A program made the translations under genes and the position numbers. A stretch of DNA of 64,000 nt from Actinomycetota bacterium (lineage in GTDB: Bacteria > Actinomycetota > Actinomycetes > Streptosporangiales > Streptosporangiaceae): the NCBI GenBank assembly GCA_027314515.1, contig DAHVAR010000055.1, positions 1 to 64,000 on the forward strand. The letters are read 5' to 3'. Each line of letters starts with the position of its first letter. The first letter of the stretch is position 1. Shown here one piece after another: positions 25,151-33,736 of the stretch. The notes below the pieces were generated by a model. It was not told the DNA's origin. It ran no database searches and worked only from the letters and a program-made list of their open reading frames with translations.

Positions 25151-27298
25151 TCAGGGTTTCTCGGCCGCGGCCACCTTCTCGGCGAGGTGTGACGGCAGCG
25201 GCTCATGCCGCAGGTAACTGCGGGTGAACGAGCCAGTGCCGTGCGACATCGAGCGCAGGTCGATGGCGTACCGGGTCACCTCGAGTTCGGGGATCTCTGC
25301 CCGCACCAGCGTGCGCCCGCCGGCTACTGGCTCGGTGCCGAGTACGCGGCCGCGGCGCGAGGACAGGTCGGACATGACGGCGCCGACGTAATCGTCGGCG
25401 ACCAGCACCGAAACCTCGTCGACCGGCTCCAGCAAGAGCACGTGCGCCTTGGCCGCGGCATCCCTGAGTGCAGCGCGCCCCGCTTTCTGGAACGCCATGT
25501 CCGAGGAGTCCACCGAGTGCGCCTTGCCATCGAACAGCGTGACCCTGATGTCGACCATCGGGTAACCGGCGACCACGCCCTGTTCCATCTGGGCCCGGAC
25601 GCCCTTCTCGACCGACGGGATGAACTGGCGCGGGACCACGCCGCCGACGATCTTGTCGACGAACTCGAACCCGCCGCCGGATCCGAGCGGCTCGATCTCG
25701 ACGCTGCAGATCCCGTACTCGCCGTGACCGCCCGACTGCTTGACGTTGCGGCCGAGGCCCTGGGCCTTGCCCGCCACCGTCTCGCGCAGCGGCACGCGCA
25801 GCTCGACCTGCTCGACTGCCACCCCGTAGCGGCTGGACAGCCGGTCCAGCGCCAAGTCGGAATGGGCCTCGCCCATGCACCAGAGGACGAGCTGGTGGGT
25901 CTCGGCGTTGTTTTCCAGGCGCAGCGTCGGGTCCTCGGCTACCAGCCGGGCCAGAGCTTGCGACATCTTGTCCTCGTCGGCCTTGGACTTGGCCTGGATC
26001 GCGACCGGCAGCAAGGGCTCGGGCATCGCCCACGGCTCCATCAGCAGCGGTTTGTCCTTGTCGGAGAGCGTGTCGCCGGTCTCCGCCGTCGCCAGCTTGG
26101 CCACCGCGCAGATGTCGCCGGCCGCGCAGCTCGGCATCGGCCGCTGCTGCTTGCCGAGCGGTGAGGTGATCGCGCCTACGCGCTCGTCCTCGTCGTGGTC
26201 CGCGTGCCCGCTGGCCTCCCGGCCGTGGCCGGACACATGCACGACGGCGTCCGGCCGGAGCGTGCCGGAAAACACCCGGACCAGGCTGACCCGGCCCACG
26301 TACGGGTCGGATGTGGTCTTGACGACCTCGGCGAGCAGCGGCCCGTCCGGATCGGACTCCAGGTCGCTCACCGGCTTGCCGTCAGCCGTGGTCACGGCCG
26401 GCATCGGGTGCTCAGCCGGGGACGGGAACGCCTGGGTGATGACCTCGAGCAACTCTTCCATGCCGATGTGGTGCGGGGCCGCGGTGGCGAGTACCGGGTA
26501 GAAGCTGCCCCGCGCCACCGCCTTCTCCAGGTCCTCGATGAGGCCCTTGACGTCGAGGTCGGCGCCGGAGAGGTAGGAGTCCATCAGCGACTCGTCCTCG
26601 CTCTCCTGGATGATGGCCTCGATCAGCGAGCCGCGGGCCTCATCCACCCGGTCGGCCTGGCCGCCGGGGATGTCGGCGTCCGACCGCTTGCCGCCCGAGT
26701 AGTCGTAGAACCGCTGGGACAGCAGGCCGATCAGGCCCTGCACGGCGCCCTGGTCGTCGGAGACTGGCAGGTAGAGCGGCGCAACCGAGTCGCCGAACGC
26801 CGCCCGGCAGGCAGCCAGCGCCTCGTCGAAGTCGCCGCGCTGATGGTCGATCTTGGTGATCACCACGGCTCGCGGCGTGCCGACGGCAGCGCACTCCTCC
26901 CACAGCATCCGAGTCAGGCCGTCGATGCCATCGGCGGCCGAGACGGTGAAGAGGGCTGCGTCCGCGGCGCGCAGTCCGGCTCGCAAGTCGCCGGTGAAGT
27001 CGGCGTAGCCGGGCGTGTCGAGGAGGTTCACCTTGACGCCCTCGTAAACGAATGGCACCAGCGTCAGGTTGACCGAGCGCCCCTGCCGGATCTCGACCTC
27101 ATCGAAGTCGCTGGTGGTGGTACCTTCCTCGACCCGGCCCTCGCGCTGGATCGTGCCGGTCGAGACCAGCAGGGCCTCGGCCAGCGTGGTCTTTCCTGCT
27201 CCCGAGTGGCCGACCAGCACCACGTTGCGCACGCTTGCGGGCTGGCCGGCCGCTGATGTCCGGCCGGCGGCCCCTGTTGCGTGAGTTTTGTCCGCCAT
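25151..27298 (-). CDS. Elongation factor G-like GTPase (EF-G2 type)
   Basis: 715 aa. The second of two near ATGs (27298) is chosen because AGGAGG is 8 nt upstream; the first (27304) would be only 2 nt away. G1 GHSGAGKTT, switch region EEGTTTSDFDEVE, G3 DTPGYADF, G4 TKID (canonical EF-G has NKxD), then the domain II-V layout of EF-G, including GGHGEYG and a PVDEV stretch. The changed G4 and compact size mark it as the non-essential EF-G2 class and not the main translocase; its role is unclear. It lies opposite to the flanking core operons, as in Streptomyces. Confidence 0.9.
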   Translation of the reverse strand: MADKTHATGAAGRTSAAGQPASVRNVVLVGHSGAGKTTLAEALLVSTGTIQREGRVEEGTTTSDFDEVEIRQGRSVNLTLVPFVYEGVKVNLLDTPGYADFTGDLRAGLRAADAALFTVSAADGIDGLTRMLWEECAAVGTPRAVVITKIDHQRGDFDEALAACRAAFGDSVAPLYLPVSDDQGAVQGLIGLLSQRFYDYSGGKRSDADIPGGQADRVDEARGSLIEAIIQESEDESLMDSYLSGADLDVKGLIEDLEKAVARGSFYPVLATAAPHHIGMEELLEVITQAFPSPAEHPMPAVTTADGKPVSDLESDPDGPLLAEVVKTTSDPYVGRVSLVRVFSGTLRPDAVVHVSGHGREASGHADHDEDERVGAITSPLGKQQRPMPSCAAGDICAVAKLATAETGDTLSDKDKPLLMEPWAMPEPLLPVAIQAKSKADEDKMSQALARLVAEDPTLRLENNAETHQLVLWCMGEAHSDLALDRLSSRYGVAVEQVELRVPLRETVAGKAQGLGRNVKQSGGHGEYGICSVEIEPLGSGGGFEFVDKIVGGVVPRQFIPSVEKGVRAQMEQGVVAGYPMVDIRVTLFDGKAHSVDSSDMAFQKAGRAALRDAAAKAHVLLLEPVDEVSVLVADDYVGAVMSDLSSRRGRVLGTEPVAGGRTLVRAEIPELEVTRYAIDLRSMSHGTGSFTRSYLRHEPLPSHLAEKVAAAEKP

Positions 27299-27621
27299 CC
27301 GCATCGCCTCCTGAGCGCTGAGTTAGGTTCTTGCCCTGTTCCGCCTTCTGCTATTGCCCGGCTGGTGTCGCCCGGTTCGGTGTCGCCCGGCGCCGGCCGC
27401 GTCCGGAGATGACTTCTTGTTGCCCTACGGCCGGGTGCCGCACGCCCAGCCTTTACCTGCTGTGCGGTGTTCACAAGACCCCTACCGCATTGATTAGCAC
27501 TCGGCCCGGCTCCAGCCGGCGCCGGGGCACCCGCGCTGACCGGAGCCAGGGCCGGGCGGGCATGTGCCAGGGGCCGAGCGGGCGCTCGCGCGGCCGCGCC
27601 CGCCAGTAGGATCAAGCCGCC
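27299..27621. other. Divergent intergenic region (EF-G-like / pgsA)
   Basis: 323 nt that must carry promoters for both directions. I see no clear RNA or dyad. A 12-nt direct repeat ggtgtcgcccgg occurs twice near 27364-27391. Confidence 0.4.
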
Positions 27622-28302
27622 ATGCTCAAAGTCCTGCGGCCTGCTCTCGCCCGCGTGCTGACACCGGTCGGCCAGATCCTGGCCAAGACTCCGGTGACGC
27701 CGAATGCGCTCACCATCATCGGCACGGTCGGCATGTCAGCCGGCGCGCTGTCGCTGTTTCCCACCGGCCACCTGTTCGCCGGCGTGATGGTCTGCACCGG
27801 CTTCGTGCTCACCGACATGCTCGACGGCACGCTGGCCAGGATCAAGGGCACGACAGGAAAGTTCGGCGCGTTCCTGGACTCGACCATGGACCGGGTAGCG
27901 GACGCGGCGGTGTTCGCCGGCCTGGCGGCCTGGTTCGTGCTCGGCGGGCACGACAGGCTGCTGGCCGGGGTGGCGGTGTTCTGCCTGGTCACCGGGGCAC
28001 TGGTGTCCTATGCCAAGGCCCGCGCCGAGAGCCTCGGGCTGCGCTGCGACGTCGGTTTCGCAGAACGGACCGAACGGCTGCTCATCGGTCTAGTTGCCAC
28101 CGGGCTCGCCGGGCTTGGCGTACCGTATGTCCTCTCCATCGGTCTCTGGCTGCTGGCGGCAGCCAGTACCTTCACCTTCGGCCAGCGAGTCCTGGCGGCG
28201 CGACGGTCGGCGGCGGAGATCGCCGCCGACGGGAGCCAGCCAGACTCCGGCTCCGTTGCCGCGGCCGCCGGTGACCGTCGGCCTGCGGACCGAGAGGATT
28301 AG
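27622..28302 (+). CDS. pgsA: Phosphatidylinositol phosphate synthase (CDP-alcohol phosphatidyltransferase)
   Basis: 226 aa. The full CDP-alcohol phosphatidyltransferase motif is seen: D65, D68-G69, A72-R73, G82, D86, D90. About six hydrophobic segments place it in the membrane. In actinobacteria the enzyme in this exact position (before PatA and PimA) joins CDP-diacylglycerol with inositol phosphate to make PI-phosphate, the anchor of PIMs and lipomannans. The C-terminal 25 residues are polar and variable. First gene of a tightly packed four-gene operon. Confidence 0.95.
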   Translation: MLKVLRPALARVLTPVGQILAKTPVTPNALTIIGTVGMSAGALSLFPTGHLFAGVMVCTGFVLTDMLDGTLARIKGTTGKFGAFLDSTMDRVADAAVFAGLAAWFVLGGHDRLLAGVAVFCLVTGALVSYAKARAESLGLRCDVGFAERTERLLIGLVATGLAGLGVPYVLSIGLWLLAAASTFTFGQRVLAARRSAAEIAADGSQPDSGSVAAAAGDRRPADRED

Positions 28303-28305
28303 GGC

Positions 28306-29274
28306 ATGCCTGGACTGCGGGAACGGTTGATAGCAACCGGCTACGGCCTGGGCTGGAGCGTGGTCTGCAAGCTGCCCGAGCCGTGGGCGCGGCGCGGCTT
28401 TCAGTTCTTCGGTGACCTGGCGTGGCGGCGGCAAGGCCGGCTAGTCCGCCAGCTTGAGGCGAACCTGGTGCGGGTCCTTGGCCAGGACGTCGACGGTAAG
28501 GTGCTGCGCGCGGTTTCCCGCCAGAGCATGCGCTCCTACGCCCGGTACTGGCTGGAGGTGTTCCGGCTGCCGGTAATGCCGGTCGACCGGCTGATCGAGG
28601 GCATGTCCGCCGAAGGCCCGTTCGACCAGGCCTTCGAGTTCCTGGCGCAGGGCCGGGGCGTCGTCTTCGCGCTCCCGCACATGGGGAACTGGGACCAGGC
28701 CGGCGCTTGGATCATGGCCAAGGGGGCAGGCTCCATCACAGCCGTCATGGAACGGCTGAAGCCAGAGTCGGTGTACGAGAAGTTCGTCGCCTTCCGCGAG
28801 GGCCTGGGCATGGAAGTACTGCCCGCCAGCGGGGGAGCGAGGCCCTTCGGCATCCTCGCGCAGCGCTTGCGCGCGGGCAAGGTCGTGGTCCTGGTGGCGG
28901 ACCGGGATGTCACCGGCACCGGCATCGAGGTCGATTTCTTTGGTGAGAAGTGCATGATGCAACCAGGGTCAGCGGCCCTGGCCGTGCAGACCGGGGCGGC
29001 CCTGATGCCGGCCGTCTTGTGGTTCAACGGCGACGGCTGGGGCGTGCATATCGGCCGGGAGATACCAGTGCCGGCGCTGCCCTCTCGCAAGGAGCAGGTC
29101 GCGGCCATGATGCAGCAGGTGGCCAGGTTCTTCGAGGACGGGATCCGCGAGCATCCGCAGGACTGGCACATGCTGCAGCCGGTGTTCGTGTCCGACCTCG
29201 ATCCCGATCGGCAGGCCGCCGCCCGCGAGCGCGCCATCGGTAACGGGCAGCTGGCAAATCAGGACACGCTATGA
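28306..29274 (+). CDS. patA: Phosphatidylinositol mannoside acyltransferase (PatA)
   Basis: 322 aa (M. tuberculosis PatA is about 316). LPLAT/HtrB-like fold with HxxxxD at His125-Asp130 (PHMGNWDQA), LVADRDVTGTGIEV and FFGEK. It transfers palmitoyl from acyl-CoA to the mannose of PIM1/PIM2 on the inner face of the membrane. It starts 3 nt after pgsA and its stop overlaps pimA (ATGA), the same order as in mycobacteria. Confidence 0.95.
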   Translation: MPGLRERLIATGYGLGWSVVCKLPEPWARRGFQFFGDLAWRRQGRLVRQLEANLVRVLGQDVDGKVLRAVSRQSMRSYARYWLEVFRLPVMPVDRLIEGMSAEGPFDQAFEFLAQGRGVVFALPHMGNWDQAGAWIMAKGAGSITAVMERLKPESVYEKFVAFREGLGMEVLPASGGARPFGILAQRLRAGKVVVLVADRDVTGTGIEVDFFGEKCMMQPGSAALAVQTGAALMPAVLWFNGDGWGVHIGREIPVPALPSRKEQVAAMMQQVARFFEDGIREHPQDWHMLQPVFVSDLDPDRQAAARERAIGNGQLANQDTL

Positions 29275-30398
29275 GGATCGGCCTGGTGTGCCCCTACACC
29301 TGGGAGGTGCCAGGCGGCGTGCGCGAGCATGTCAGCGGGCTGGCCGAGGCGCTCATGGAAATGGGCCACGAGGTCTCGGTGATCGCCCCGGCCGATGACG
29401 ACGCCGACTTGCCGCCCTACGTGGTGCCAGCCGGCCGGGCCGTGCCGGTTCCCTACAACGGATCGGTGGCGCGACTGGCGTTCGGCTTCCTGTCCGCCAG
29501 CCGGGTCCGGCGCTGGCTGAAGGACGGCGACTTCGACGTGCTGCACGTGCACGAGCCTGCCGCGCCGAGCCTTTCCCTGCTGGCTTGCTGGGTAGCCGAC
29601 GGCCCGATCGTGGCCACCCTGCACGCGGCGCTGCCACGGTCGCGCGCGCTGCACGCCGCCCAGCCGATCCTGGCTTCGGCACTGGAGAAGATCAGCGGCC
29701 GGATAGCCGTCGCCGAGGCGGCCAGGAACACCCTGGTCGAGCACCTTGGCGGCGACGCCGTGCTGATACCTAACGGCGTGCATGTCGGCCGGTACGAGAA
29801 GGCAGAGCCGCTGCCGGGATTCCCCGGCACTGGCGGCACACTCGGGTTCCTGGGCCGGATGGACGAGCCGCGCAAGGGCCTGGACATACTGCTGGCCGCG
29901 TTCACCATGATGGCGCCGGGTCGGCCGGGGCTGCGGCTGCTGATCGCCGGCCGCGGCGACCCCGGCGAGGTGCTGGACCAGGTTCCCCGCCCGCTGCAGG
30001 ATCGGGTGGTGCTGCTTGGCCAGGTCAGCGACGCCGACCGGATCAAGATGCTGCACTCGGTAGACGTGTTCTGTGCGCCCAACACCGGCGGCGAGAGCTT
30101 CGGTTACGTGCTGGTTGAGGCGATGGCCGCAGGCGCCCCCATCGTCGCCAGTGACCTGGAGGCATTCCGCCAGGTGCTGCGTGGCGGCGAAGCTGGCGAG
30201 CTGTTCGAGACCGGGAACGCGGCAGGACTGGCAGCGGCGGCCGCGCGACTGCTGGACGACCCAGCCCGCCGGGCTCGGCTCGCGGCCGCTGCCTCCGTCG
30301 CGGTCCGCGAGTTCGACTGGTCCGTGGTCGCACGGGACGTGGTCCGCGTCTACCAGGCCGTCGCGCCGGCCGCCGGGCGGGTGGCTGTCGCGCTATGA
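29271..30398 (+). CDS. pimA: Phosphatidylinositol alpha-mannosyltransferase PimA
   Basis: 375 aa (mycobacterial PimA about 378). GT4 fold; N-terminal MRIGLVCPYTWEVPGGVREH matches the lipid- and GDP-binding start of PimA, followed by LHVHEP, and in the C-terminal lobe NTGGESFGYVLVEAMAAGAPIVAS, with the ExxxxxxE glutamates that bind GDP-mannose. It adds the first mannose to phosphatidylinositol at the cytosolic face. ATGA overlaps on both sides show tight operon coupling. Confidence 0.95.
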   Translation: MRIGLVCPYTWEVPGGVREHVSGLAEALMEMGHEVSVIAPADDDADLPPYVVPAGRAVPVPYNGSVARLAFGFLSASRVRRWLKDGDFDVLHVHEPAAPSLSLLACWVADGPIVATLHAALPRSRALHAAQPILASALEKISGRIAVAEAARNTLVEHLGGDAVLIPNGVHVGRYEKAEPLPGFPGTGGTLGFLGRMDEPRKGLDILLAAFTMMAPGRPGLRLLIAGRGDPGEVLDQVPRPLQDRVVLLGQVSDADRIKMLHSVDVFCAPNTGGESFGYVLVEAMAAGAPIVASDLEAFRQVLRGGEAGELFETGNAAGLAAAAARLLDDPARRARLAAAASVAVREFDWSVVARDVVRVYQAVAPAAGRVAVAL

Positions 30399-30964
30399 CA
30401 TTGCTGACCGGCATCATCGTCATCGCCGTGATGGCCATGATCGGCGTTTACATCTCCTGGCGGGCCGGCCGCCTGGACCGGCTGCACGCCCGGCTGGAGG
30501 CGGCGCGCTTCGCGCTTGATGCCGCCCTGGTCCGGCGCAGCTCGACAGCGCTGGAATTGGCGTCCTCCGGGCTGCTGGATCCGGCCACCAGCGTGCTGCT
30601 GGCTGGCGCGGCGCATGACGCCCGGTCCCCGGAATCCGGCCGCGAGCTGGCTGAAAGTGACCTCACCAGGGCGCTGCGAGCGGTCTTCGGCCAGCCGGAC
30701 TTCCGCGCTCTGCTCGCTGGCCGGGAGGGCGCTGAGGAACTGCTCACCGAGCTGGAGAGCGCCGCGCATCAGGTGTTCCTGGCCCGCAAGTTCTACAACG
30801 ACGCGGTGGCCGCTACTCAGGCTGCGCGCTCGCGCTGGCTGGCGCGCATACTCCGGCTGGCGGGCCGGGCGCCGGATCCTGAGTTCTTCGAGATCGACGA
30901 CTCGCTGGTGCTGGCCGCTGAGGATGGCGGCCGCGGCGCTGACCTGCCGCACCTGACCGGATAG
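30395..30964 (+). CDS. Small membrane-anchored protein, PIM operon, unknown function
   Basis: 189 aa, ATGA overlap with pimA. One N-terminal membrane segment (LLTGIIVIAVMAMIGVYISW), then a largely helical cytosolic domain with FLARKFYNDAVAATQAARSRW, which recalls LemA-like bundles. The acidic C-terminus is short. A protein of this type follows pimA in many actinobacteria, but its job is unknown. Fourth and last gene of the operon. Confidence 0.85.
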   Translation: MTLLTGIIVIAVMAMIGVYISWRAGRLDRLHARLEAARFALDAALVRRSSTALELASSGLLDPATSVLLAGAAHDARSPESGRELAESDLTRALRAVFGQPDFRALLAGREGAEELLTELESAAHQVFLARKFYNDAVAATQAARSRWLARILRLAGRAPDPEFFEIDDSLVLAAEDGGRGADLPHLTG

Positions 30965-31030
30965 CCGGGCTGGTCTAACCACCGGCGCCGCGGATCCGTT
31001 TCCGGCGCCTGGCTATCGTGCTGGCCGGGC

Positions 31031-31126
31031 ACCGTGCCCGGCCAGCGCCGCCCCGCGCCAACACCGTGCCGGGCCTGCGCCGCCCCGCGCCAACACCGTG
31101 CCCGGCCTGCGCCGCCCCGCGCCAAC
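31031..31126 (+). repeat. 32-nt tandem repeat x3 upstream of pdxS
   Basis: Copies at 31031-31062, 31063-31094 and 31095-31126 begin accgtgcc and end cgccaac, with only a few substitutions. No spacers, so not CRISPR. The unit is not a multiple of three and the region is non-coding. Confidence 0.95.
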
Positions 31127-31158
31127 AATTGCTATCGTTATTTGTGGGCGAGGATAGA

Positions 31159-31187
31159 AGCACTTTCCTGTGGTACCGGGAAGTGCT
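31159..31187 (+). promoter_or_regulatory. Hairpin in the pdxS leader region
   Basis: AGCACTTTCC (31159-31168) pairs with GGGAAGTGCT (31178-31187), ten pairs including one G-T, loop tgtggtacc. It lies 105 nt before the pdxS start. It could be a terminator of the operon before or a leader control element. Confidence 0.45.
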
Positions 31188-31292
31188 ACCAGCGCGAGCC
31201 AGGATCTCCGGCATCGCCGCGCGGCTTGCGGGTCGCGCACTGCGCACAGCCTACTATCGCGATCACCGTCAGCAGCTGAAGTGAGGTTTGCC

Positions 31293-32246
31293 GTGTCCGT
31301 CCAGAATGCAGCAGAACGTTCCGAGCGCCCCGGCGGCGGTGCCGCGGCCGTGCCAGCCGGGCAGCCGCAGAAAGGCACGAGCCTGGTCAAGCGCGGCATG
31401 GCCGACATGCTCAAGGGCGGCGTGATCATGGACGTCGTCACCCCGGAGCAAGCCAAGATCGCCGAGGACGCTGGCGCCGTCGCGGTGATGGCGCTGGAAC
31501 GCGTCCCGGCCGATATCCGGGTCCAGGGCGGCGTGGCGCGGATGAGCGACCCGGACATGATCGACGGCATCATCGCCGCCGTGTCCATCCCGGTCATGGC
31601 CAAGTGCCGGATCGGCCACTTCGTCGAGGCGCAGGTGCTGCAGGCCATCGGCGTCGACTACATCGACGAGTCGGAGGTGCTGACGCCTGCCGACGAGGCG
31701 CATCACGTCAACAAGTGGGACTTCACCGTGCCCTTCGTCTGCGGCGCCACCAACCTGGGCGAAGCGCTGCGCCGCATCACCGAGGGCGCCGCGATGGTCA
31801 GGTCCAAGGGCGAGGCCGGCACCGGCAACGTGATCGAGGCCACCACGCACATGCGCGCGATCAGGTCACAGATCCGCAAGCTGACGACGCTGTCGCCGGA
31901 AGAGCTGTACTCGGCGGCCAAGGAACTGCAGGCGCCCTACGAGCTGGTCGCTGAGGTCGCCGCAGCCGGCCGCCTCCCGGTCGTGCTCTTCACCGCCGGC
32001 GGCCTGGCCACGCCGGCCGACGCGGCCATGATGATGCAGCTCGGAGCCGACGGGGTGTTCGTGGGCTCGGGCATCTTCAAGTCCGGTGACCCGGCTGCGA
32101 GGGCGGCGGCGATCGTGAAGGCAACCACCTTCTACGACGACCCGGACGTGATCGCGAAGGTATCCCGCGGTCTCGGCGAGCCGATGGTCGGCATCAACCT
32201 GGACACGCTCGCGCCAGAGCAGCGCTACGCCGGCCGCGGATGGTGA
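31293..32246 (+). CDS. pdxS: Pyridoxal 5'-phosphate synthase subunit PdxS
   Basis: 317 aa from GTG 31293 (GTGAGG upstream). Ser/Pro/Ala-rich head of about 25 residues, then the very conserved TIM barrel: [17 protein letters not shown], the Schiff-base lysines in VMAKCRIGH and [11 protein letters not shown], and [15 protein letters not shown]. With PdxT it builds PLP from ribose 5-phosphate, glyceraldehyde 3-phosphate and ammonia. It overlaps pdxT by 7 nt. Confidence 0.98.
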   Translation: MSVQNAAERSERPGGGAAAVPAGQPQKGTSLVKRGMADMLKGGVIMDVVTPEQAKIAEDAGAVAVMALERVPADIRVQGGVARMSDPDMIDGIIAAVSIPVMAKCRIGHFVEAQVLQAIGVDYIDESEVLTPADEAHHVNKWDFTVPFVCGATNLGEALRRITEGAAMVRSKGEAGTGNVIEATTHMRAIRSQIRKLTTLSPEELYSAAKELQAPYELVAEVAAAGRLPVVLFTAGGLATPADAAMMMQLGADGVFVGSGIFKSGDPAARAAAIVKATTFYDDPDVIAKVSRGLGEPMVGINLDTLAPEQRYAGRGW

Positions 32247-32941
32247 CTGGACTGACCAGCCCGGCGGGGCAGGCCGAGCCGATGGGGCAGGAGCCGATGG
32301 GGCAGGAGCCGATGGGGCTGACCAGGCTGGCCGGCCCGGCCAGCCTGGCGGGGCCGCCGGTCGGGGTGCTCGCGCTGCAGGGTGATGTCGCCGAGCACAT
32401 GCGTGCACTGCGCGCGTCCGGCGCGACGCCGACGGCAGTGCGCCGGCCAGACGAGCTCGACCGGGTCGACGGCCTGATCATCCCCGGCGGGGAGTCGACG
32501 ACGATATGGAAGCTGATCGACATCTTCGGCCTCGCCGAGCCGCTGCGGAAGCGCATCGCCGATGGCATGCCCGTGTTCGGTTCCTGCGCTGGCTTGATCA
32601 TGCTGGCCGCCCGGCTGCCCGATCCCGCTTCCGGTCAGCAGACGCTGGGCGGGATCGACATGACGGTCCGGCGGAACGCCTTCGGCCGCCAGGTGGACTC
32701 CTTCGAGCGCGATCTCGACGTCAAGGGCATCGACGGGCCCCCGTACCGTGCCGTCTTCATCCGTGCCCCGTGGGTGGACGAGGTCGGGCCCGCCGTCGAG
32801 ACTCTCGCCACCGACCCTGGCACGAGTAGGATCGTCGCGGTTCGCCAGGGTCGGGCGCTCGCCACCTCGTTCCATCCCGAGCTCACCCCGGACTGGCGCA
32901 TTCACAAGATGTTCGTCGACATGGTGAGGGATCCGGCATGA
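32240..32941 (+). CDS. pdxT: Pyridoxal 5'-phosphate synthase glutaminase subunit PdxT
   Basis: 233 aa if ATG 32240 is used. The conserved enzyme begins only at about residue 41 (VGVLALQGD). Motifs: IIPGGEST, nucleophile Cys in GSCAG, and FHPE with the catalytic His-Glu. It supplies ammonia from glutamine to PdxS. The 40-residue head carries EPMGQ three times from a 15-nt repeat and contains several in-frame ATGs, so the real start could be inside the repeat. It overlaps pdxS at the start and yebC at the stop. Confidence 0.95.
   Translation: MVTGLTSPAGQAEPMGQEPMGQEPMGLTRLAGPASLAGPPVGVLALQGDVAEHMRALRASGATPTAVRRPDELDRVDGLIIPGGESTTIWKLIDIFGLAEPLRKRIADGMPVFGSCAGLIMLAARLPDPASGQQTLGGIDMTVRRNAFGRQVDSFERDLDVKGIDGPPYRAVFIRAPWVDEVGPAVETLATDPGTSRIVAVRQGRALATSFHPELTPDWRIHKMFVDMVRDPA
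32276..32320 (+). repeat. 15-nt tandem repeat x3 at the pdxT 5' end
   Basis: Unit gagccgatggggcag at 32276-32290 and 32291-32305, with a slightly altered third copy to 32320. In frame (EPMGQ). Each copy brings an ATG that could serve as a start. Confidence 0.95.
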
Positions 32942-33690
32942 GCGGCCACTCCAAGTGGGCAACCACCAAGCACAAGAAGGCGGTGGTTGACGCCCGTCGC
33001 GGCAAGCTGTTCGCCAAGCTGATCAAGAACGTGGAAGTCGCCGCCCGCAGCGGCGGACCCGACCCGACTGGCAACCCGACCCTGTACGACGCCGTGCAGA
33101 AGGCCAGGAAGAGCTCGGTGCCGAACGAGAACATCGATCGCGCGATCCGGCGCGGCGGCGGGCTCGAGGCCGGCGGCGCGGCCTACGAGTCGGTTACCTA
33201 TGAGGGCTACGCGCCGGGTGGCGTGGCAGTCCTGGTCGAGTGCCTGACCGACAACCGGAACCGGGCCGCGTCCGACGTCCGGGTCGCCTTCACCCGCAAC
33301 GGCGGCTCGATGGCTGACCCAGGCTCGGTTTCCTACCTGTTCAGCCGGCGCGGGGTGGTTATCGTGCCGAAAGCCGGCAGCATCACCGAGGACGACGTGC
33401 TGACCGCGGTGCTGGACGCCGGCGCCGAGGAGGTCAACGACCTGGGCGAGTCGTTCGAGGTGATCAGCGAGCCCGGCGACCTGGTGGCGGTGCGCACGGC
33501 ACTGCAGGAAGCCGGGCTCGACTACGAGTCGGCCGAGCGCCCGTTCCTGCCGTCGGTCGAGGTAGACCTCGACGAGGACAACGCGAGGAAGGTGTTCAGG
33601 CTGGTCGAGGCCCTCGAGGACTCCGACGATGTGCAGGACGTCTTCGCGAACTACTCCGTCTCTGACGACATCATGGAGAAGATCGGGTGA
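32938..33690 (+). CDS. YebC/PmpR-family translation-associated or regulatory protein
   Basis: 250 aa. Family start [21 protein letters not shown], then [33 protein letters not shown] and a C-terminal [13 protein letters not shown]. YebC proteins were first described as transcription factors; more recent work links them to translation of difficult sequences such as polyproline. It commonly lies between pdxST and ruvC in actinobacteria, as here. ATGA overlap with pdxT. Confidence 0.97.
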   Translation: MSGHSKWATTKHKKAVVDARRGKLFAKLIKNVEVAARSGGPDPTGNPTLYDAVQKARKSSVPNENIDRAIRRGGGLEAGGAAYESVTYEGYAPGGVAVLVECLTDNRNRAASDVRVAFTRNGGSMADPGSVSYLFSRRGVVIVPKAGSITEDDVLTAVLDAGAEEVNDLGESFEVISEPGDLVAVRTALQEAGLDYESAERPFLPSVEVDLDEDNARKVFRLVEALEDSDDVQDVFANYSVSDDIMEKIG

Positions 33691-33736
33691 GCTGCCGGGC
33701 TGGAAAACCACGGCGGGAACGGGCACGGAGGGGCAG

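Larger units (their letters stand above)
30965..31292. other. Intergenic region upstream of pdxS
   Basis: 328 nt holding a threefold 32-nt tandem repeat (31031-31126) and a 10-bp hairpin (31159-31187), both annotated separately. No gene or recognised riboswitch. It should hold the pdxST promoter; weak -10-like tatcgt/tatcgc elements occur near 31133 and 31256. Confidence 0.5.

Noticed and set aside
31031-31126. 32-nt repeats as a CRISPR array
   Set aside because: The units are directly adjacent with no spacers and no cas genes are present.
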